Shown: positions 38,328 through 41,312 of the stretch, one piece after another
Layout of the letters: every line of letters starts with the position of its first letter
Numbering within the stretch: the first letter of the stretch is position 1
IMG/VR virus record: IMGVR_UViG_3300030382_003620
Location: 1-41,312 of that record
Source: a virus
Length of the DNA: 41,312 nucleotides
Strand: one strand, 5' to 3'
Translations under genes and position numbers: made by a program
Notes under the pieces: generated by a model
The model's input: the letters and a program-made list of their open reading frames with translations, nothing else
Told to the model about the DNA's origin: nothing
Database searches by the model: none

Positions 38328-39706
38328 TAATCAGTCCAATCAGGTGGTCTGTTCCTGTTGGGTGCACGCCCGTCGAGCATCGAATACCTCTTCTTGTGCT
38401 CAGATCGCATCCGCAACCACTTGTTGAGTTCACGATCCACCCACTGGTTCCCCGATGCAGAGGTGCTTGTCGCCTGCATTTCCTGTAAAAGCTCGACTGC
38501 GCTGTAAGCATAGAGTAATTCCGTCTGTGGCTCACTAATCTCCATCGTCCCTGTCTCTGTCGAAAGCTGGCTGAGGTACTGCATCCCCACAATCTTGATC
38601 GGCGTGTTGACCTGAACAGGTCGCGTGAGAATCACGGCATGGGCAGGACTTGTCGATCCCGTATTCTCCGTGCCACCTTCCTCGTACCGCCATCCCTCGA
38701 TTCGCGTGTATCCCGTATACCCGTCGTCTCCCGACCACGATGCGGGACCAGCCCCAGCACGCGCCTCATCGACATAGAAGCTGATCGTTGTGCCTGAACT
38801 CACGCTCAGACCCACCTTGAGAGCCGATGAGATCGACTTGGGGATGTTTGTCTGCACAAAAAGCTGTTCCCACCCCGACCCAGAGTGTGCCGAGCTACTG
38901 GCGGTGGATGAGTCCACGATGATCTGTGCCGTGATCCGACTTGCTGTCGTGGAATAGACCCAGACAGAGAAGTTAATGAACATCCCGTCATAGTTTGTTG
39001 GGTTACTGACTGTATTAAGAAGTGTCCCCACGGTGCTTGCTGCGACCGTTGCCTGAACGCTTCTTTGCTGCCTTAGAACCGCATAGTTGTGCGGGATACT
39101 ACTGTAGCTCTCCTCAGCAAGCGTGAGACTTGCTGCCGTCCACCCGGTAAAGGATGCACCTGATCCCGTCTCGAAGTTCCCGTTGTCGATAATGTTGTCG
39201 TCATCGTCATTGACCTGAAGTGTCTGGTCACCCACCCAAACACTCTCTGGTCTCCCAATCAGTGTCGATGGCAGGGGAAACCGTGTCTGCTGTGACCCGG
39301 CATAGTAGAGCCTCTGGACAACAGGCTGATGAAGCAGGGGAAAAACCGTTCTGCTCTGCTCGTTGAGTATATTCATGATCCGATTCGGATCGTAGCGGTG
39401 CAACTCGAAATCTGTGACACCCGACTCACTGGCAAGAGCCGTTCCAGAAACGGTCAGGGTTCCACTGCTGGCGGTATAGTCGGTGATCCGTCGTACCTTT
39501 GCCGCATTGTTGGTTCCCAGAAACAAAATATACCACCCGTTAAAGTAGTCATCATTGTTATATCCTGCGTCTGTCAGTTCTGTCGAGATCACACTTGTAT
39601 TGGCTGCGATATTTGTCGTGGTCGTCCACGCCGTCCGCTCGACCGTGGTCGCACCCAGCCTCTTTGCGAGTGAGCGTCGTAAGTTGAGTCTGGTTGTGGT
39701 TGGCAT
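38327..39706 (-). CDS. Virion protein with CBM-like jelly roll, 459 aa
   Basis: The N-terminal part (about 1-155) has LNLRRSLAKRLGATTVERTA and RIMNILNEQSRTVFPLLHQP, resembling an adaptor or tail-attachment domain. Residues about 165-330 are a jelly roll of the carbohydrate-binding 4/9 type (NGNFETGSGASFTGWTAASL, then FINFSVWVYSTTASRITAQI and ISFYVDEARAGAG). The C terminus is helical (YAYSAVELLQEMQA, WVDRELNKWLRMRSEHKKRY). It may be a head-to-tail connector or tail protein. ATG 39706 follows GAGGAG. Confidence 0.6.
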   Translation of the reverse strand: MPTTTRLNLRRSLAKRLGATTVERTAWTTTTNIAANTSVISTELTDAGYNNDDYFNGWYILFLGTNNAAKVRRITDYTASSGTLTVSGTALASESGVTDFELHRYDPNRIMNILNEQSRTVFPLLHQPVVQRLYYAGSQQTRFPLPSTLIGRPESVWVGDQTLQVNDDDDNIIDNGNFETGSGASFTGWTAASLTLAEESYSSIPHNYAVLRQQRSVQATVAASTVGTLLNTVSNPTNYDGMFINFSVWVYSTTASRITAQIIVDSSTASSSAHSGSGWEQLFVQTNIPKSISSALKVGLSVSSGTTISFYVDEARAGAGPASWSGDDGYTGYTRIEGWRYEEGGTENTGSTSPAHAVILTRPVQVNTPIKIVGMQYLSQLSTETGTMEISEPQTELLYAYSAVELLQEMQATSTSASGNQWVDRELNKWLRMRSEHKKRYSMLDGRAPNRNRPPDWTD

Positions 39707-39913
39707 CTACTCCTCCTCGACGAGGTGAAAGTTCAGGTCGTCCCCCAAGCTCCATTGAGCACCAACAGGATAACCGTTTTTATTCTGATTGATAATATTC
39801 TGTGCTTCTTGTTCGTAGTCCTGCTCGACTTGTTTCAGGTGAGATCGAAGTGTTTCCACACGTATACGAAGAAAGTGTAGAACACCCTTCTGGCGTTCCG
39901 TTGGCTCAATCAT
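39707..39913 (-). CDS. Small helical protein, 68 aa
   Basis: Starts ATG 39913 overlapping the upstream stop (TAATG). The first 45 residues are a charged helix (LHFLRIRVETLRSHLKQVEQ, DYEQEAQNIINQNKNG). The end is acidic (LNFHLVEEE). Chained between structural genes, it may be a small assembly or fibre-attachment protein. No family is recognised. Confidence 0.6.
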   Translation of the reverse strand: MIEPTERQKGVLHFLRIRVETLRSHLKQVEQDYEQEAQNIINQNKNGYPVGAQWSLGDDLNFHLVEEE

Positions 39914-40122
39914 TAAGAAACAGCCAGAATAGCAGCCTTGTCTCGAACCCTTGCAACCGCGTTATTCTCCGCAGACGTAGCGTTGCTGACTGCTATATCT
40001 TCACGAACTCGTGTTAGTGTTGTTCCTCCATCTACCAAAGCATAGTTCACAGTAGCCTGAAGAGAACCATCTGCTAAAACCTCAATCCCCTCAACAACGG
40101 CGTTCGCCTTTTCAATTGCCAT
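39913..40122 (-). CDS. Small unknown protein, 69 aa
   Basis: Starts ATG 40122 overlapping the fibre stop (TGATG). Two beta strands (VEGIEVLADGSLQATVNYAL) are followed by a helix (SAENNAVARVRDKAAILAVS). No family is recognised. Its position directly after a fibre gene suggests a fibre accessory. Confidence 0.6.
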   Translation of the reverse strand: MAIEKANAVVEGIEVLADGSLQATVNYALVDGGTTLTRVREDIAVSNATSAENNAVARVRDKAAILAVS

Positions 40123-40937
40123 CAGATACCTGCCTTCTCTAATCTTTTATCTACCTGTTGCATGGCTCGAACCAGTAGTGTTTCCAATCCATACGTATTA
40201 ATTCCGGGGTACTTTGTGCCATCTGGACGCTCAATCTCATCAAGAGCTAGTGGCTCTTGAACAGACTCAGCAATGACTCCTAATCTTTTGCTTTCTGAAT
40301 CATCAAGCCATTCGTCATGGTCATACGTCACAACGCTCATGTCTCGTACAATGGATAAGGCATCATTTTCGTAATCTTCAATGTTACGCTTCACGGTTTC
40401 TGATGAGTCCACCGTAACAGCATTTGTTGATGTTAGGTTTGTATGATAAGACTGCGTTACTCGTGACCCAGTAACCGCCAGTGTCCCAGTGAAAAGAAGG
40501 CTTGCATTTGCAGGCCCTAGTGTCAGTGCCCCGGCAGATGTGTTAATCGTTGTTGCCTGCTGGAATGCCCATGTTGCCCCATTAGAACTGATCGTCAGAC
40601 GATTGTCTCCAGCCTGCCATATCTGGAAATTGTGTGCCGTGGTTGTTCCGACTGCTCCAATACTTGTTCCTGCAATGAGGGTCGTTGTAACAGAATTAGC
40701 CGTATCCGTCACACGGATTAATGTTTCTCCAGCCTTTGTCAGGTTAATTTCTGATGCGGCTGTAATCGTAATATCTCCACTTGAAGCTGTCCAAATCGAA
40801 TCTGTTCCATTGGATTTAATGTTGCTTTCCGCACCGTCCGTTCCTAATTTTAGTTGTACATCATCATTAAGTGTCTGGTGCGCCGTCCACGTATTTGCAA
40901 CGCCAGTGTGTACATCATGTGAGATTCGTATACTCAT
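40122..40937 (-). CDS. Tail fibre with C-terminal S74-type chaperone domain, 271 aa
   Basis: The first residues (MSIRISHDVHTGVANTWTAH) match the fibre at 1-787, so both should attach at the same virion site. The middle (about 25-175) is a beta-rich shaft (IKSNGTDSIWTASSGDITIT). From about 175 the sequence SSETVKRNIEDYENDALSIV, then TYDHDEWLDDSESKRLGVIA and ESVQEPLALDEI fits the intramolecular chaperone (peptidase S74) domain, which trims itself off after trimer folding. The Ser-Lys pair expected for self-cleavage appears as S-S-E-T-V-K. ATG 40937 follows GGAGAG. Confidence 0.82.
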   Translation of the reverse strand: MSIRISHDVHTGVANTWTAHQTLNDDVQLKLGTDGAESNIKSNGTDSIWTASSGDITITAASEINLTKAGETLIRVTDTANSVTTTLIAGTSIGAVGTTTAHNFQIWQAGDNRLTISSNGATWAFQQATTINTSAGALTLGPANASLLFTGTLAVTGSRVTQSYHTNLTSTNAVTVDSSETVKRNIEDYENDALSIVRDMSVVTYDHDEWLDDSESKRLGVIAESVQEPLALDEIERPDGTKYPGINTYGLETLLVRAMQQVDKRLEKAGI

Positions 40938-40946
40938 GTTTCTCTC

Positions 40947-41231
40947 CTAGTTGTAGTACTGGATGTACAATGTCGCATCCGACGATCCAGCGCGGATGAA
41001 GCGAAATTTACTGAGATTGTAACGATTATCTGTGAGGTCGATATGTGACCCGTTCTGCACCTTGTAATCGTTTGTCGTTGCCGCACCTGCATCGTTTTCC
41101 ATATGGATATCAGCAACATCGACGCTGATAATCGCACGATGTGCGCTTGTGGGAATACTTGCGAGTGCAACGGAGGAACTAGATACGGTGAGCTTCTCTG
41201 TGCCGAGTCCGTCCAGTCCAATATTAGACAT
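40947..41231 (-). CDS. Small virion-associated protein, copy 2 (94 aa)
   Basis: Differs from copy 1 (797-1081) at only about a dozen residues, most visibly ASIPTS for ASVPTS, ISVDVADI for IMVDVADI and IQYYN for IQYFD. As with copy 1, a fibre gene with the same N terminus follows within 10 bases. The conserved pairing supports a link between this protein and the fibre. Confidence 0.7.
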   Translation of the reverse strand: MSNIGLDGLGTEKLTVSSSSVALASIPTSAHRAIISVDVADIHMENDAGAATTNDYKVQNGSHIDLTDNRYNLSKFRFIRAGSSDATLYIQYYN

Positions 41232-41256
41232 ATGTCCTATCCTTTCTTGAGGCCCA

Positions 41257-41310
41257 CCAGCGGGACAAACGCTGGCTCATTACCTTTATGGACGGAGTAA
41301 TTTCTCCGTC
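41257..41310 (-). other. Second copy of the twin hairpins
   Basis: Identical in sequence to the hairpins at 1107-1160 (stems 41257-41275 and 41291-41310). Their exact conservation, while the neighbouring gene has drifted, suggests they are kept for function or that this part was recently copied. Confidence 0.5.
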
Positions 41311-41312
41311 AC

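Larger units (their letters stand above)
40947..41312. repeat. Long direct repeat, copy 2 (partner 797-1162)
   Basis: Right-end partner of the 366-base repeat. From 41239 to the end of the window the match to 1089-1162 is exact, so the true repeat may extend past the window edge. The window ends in what would be the last codons of a second copy of the 156-aa gene. Confidence 0.85.

Overview
This window is most of the genome of a tailed double-stranded DNA phage, probably assembled from an environmental sample. It holds the full head-packaging set (small and large terminase, portal, scaffold, HK97-type major capsid protein), tail-fibre genes, and a phage replication/recombination set (Bet/RecT-type annealing protein, RepA/RecA-like ATPase, RusA-type resolvase). 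There is no integrase, no rRNA, no tRNA that I can see and no host housekeeping gene. The host cannot be named from the sequence. No sheath, baseplate or tape-measure gene is recognisable, and two very large proteins (1756 and 1121 aa) lie between portal and scaffold, so a short-tailed (podovirus-like) particle with internal virion proteins is the best guess.

Layout. (1) 1-19895, minus strand: structural genes read right to left, from a small membrane protein (19895) through terminases, portal, two giant proteins, scaffold and capsid to a tail fibre cut by the left edge. (2) 19896-20760: a divergent control region with a late-promoter candidate, clustered TTGCA half-sites, AT-rich and C/A-rich repeats and a good early promoter (TTGACA-N17-TATGCT). 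(3) 20761-34750, plus strand: about 28 tightly packed early genes, mostly small and chained by ATGA overlaps, with nine copies of a CACGTG-centred palindrome at gene boundaries. (4) 34782-41312, minus strand again: a nuclease-like protein, CBM-like tail or virion proteins and a second fibre module. If the molecule is circular or circularly permuted, region 4 continues region 1 as one late operon, and early and late operons converge at 34750-34782.

The outstanding locus is 28083-30446. A 362-aa protein with an N-terminal zinc knuckle, a coiled coil and an IS110/Nop-like helix-hairpin-helix core, but no visible HNH or RuvC nuclease, is followed 5 bases later by a 1.26-kb array. The array has 36 units of 35-36 bp. 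In each unit two different short repeats (GAGAGATCCA and GAGGTAACA) alternate with two 8-nt variable spacers, 72 spacers in all. This matches the architecture of TIGR-Tas, the RNA-guided DNA-binding systems with tandem-spacer guides of about 36 nt. The protein fits the nuclease-free TasA class. Some units look like near-duplicates, as if they address variants of the same site.

How the genes work together. The early promoter drives a long polycistronic message carrying a SprT-like protease, many small accessory proteins of types shared with other phages, the TIGR-Tas locus, and then a recombination/replication module (Bet, RepA-like ATPase, a candidate origin hairpin, RusA). The minus-strand operon packages DNA and builds the particle. 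A 94-aa gene followed by a fibre gene occurs twice, at the two ends of the window, with a related third copy of the small gene at 38013, which points to expansion of the receptor-binding region by duplication.
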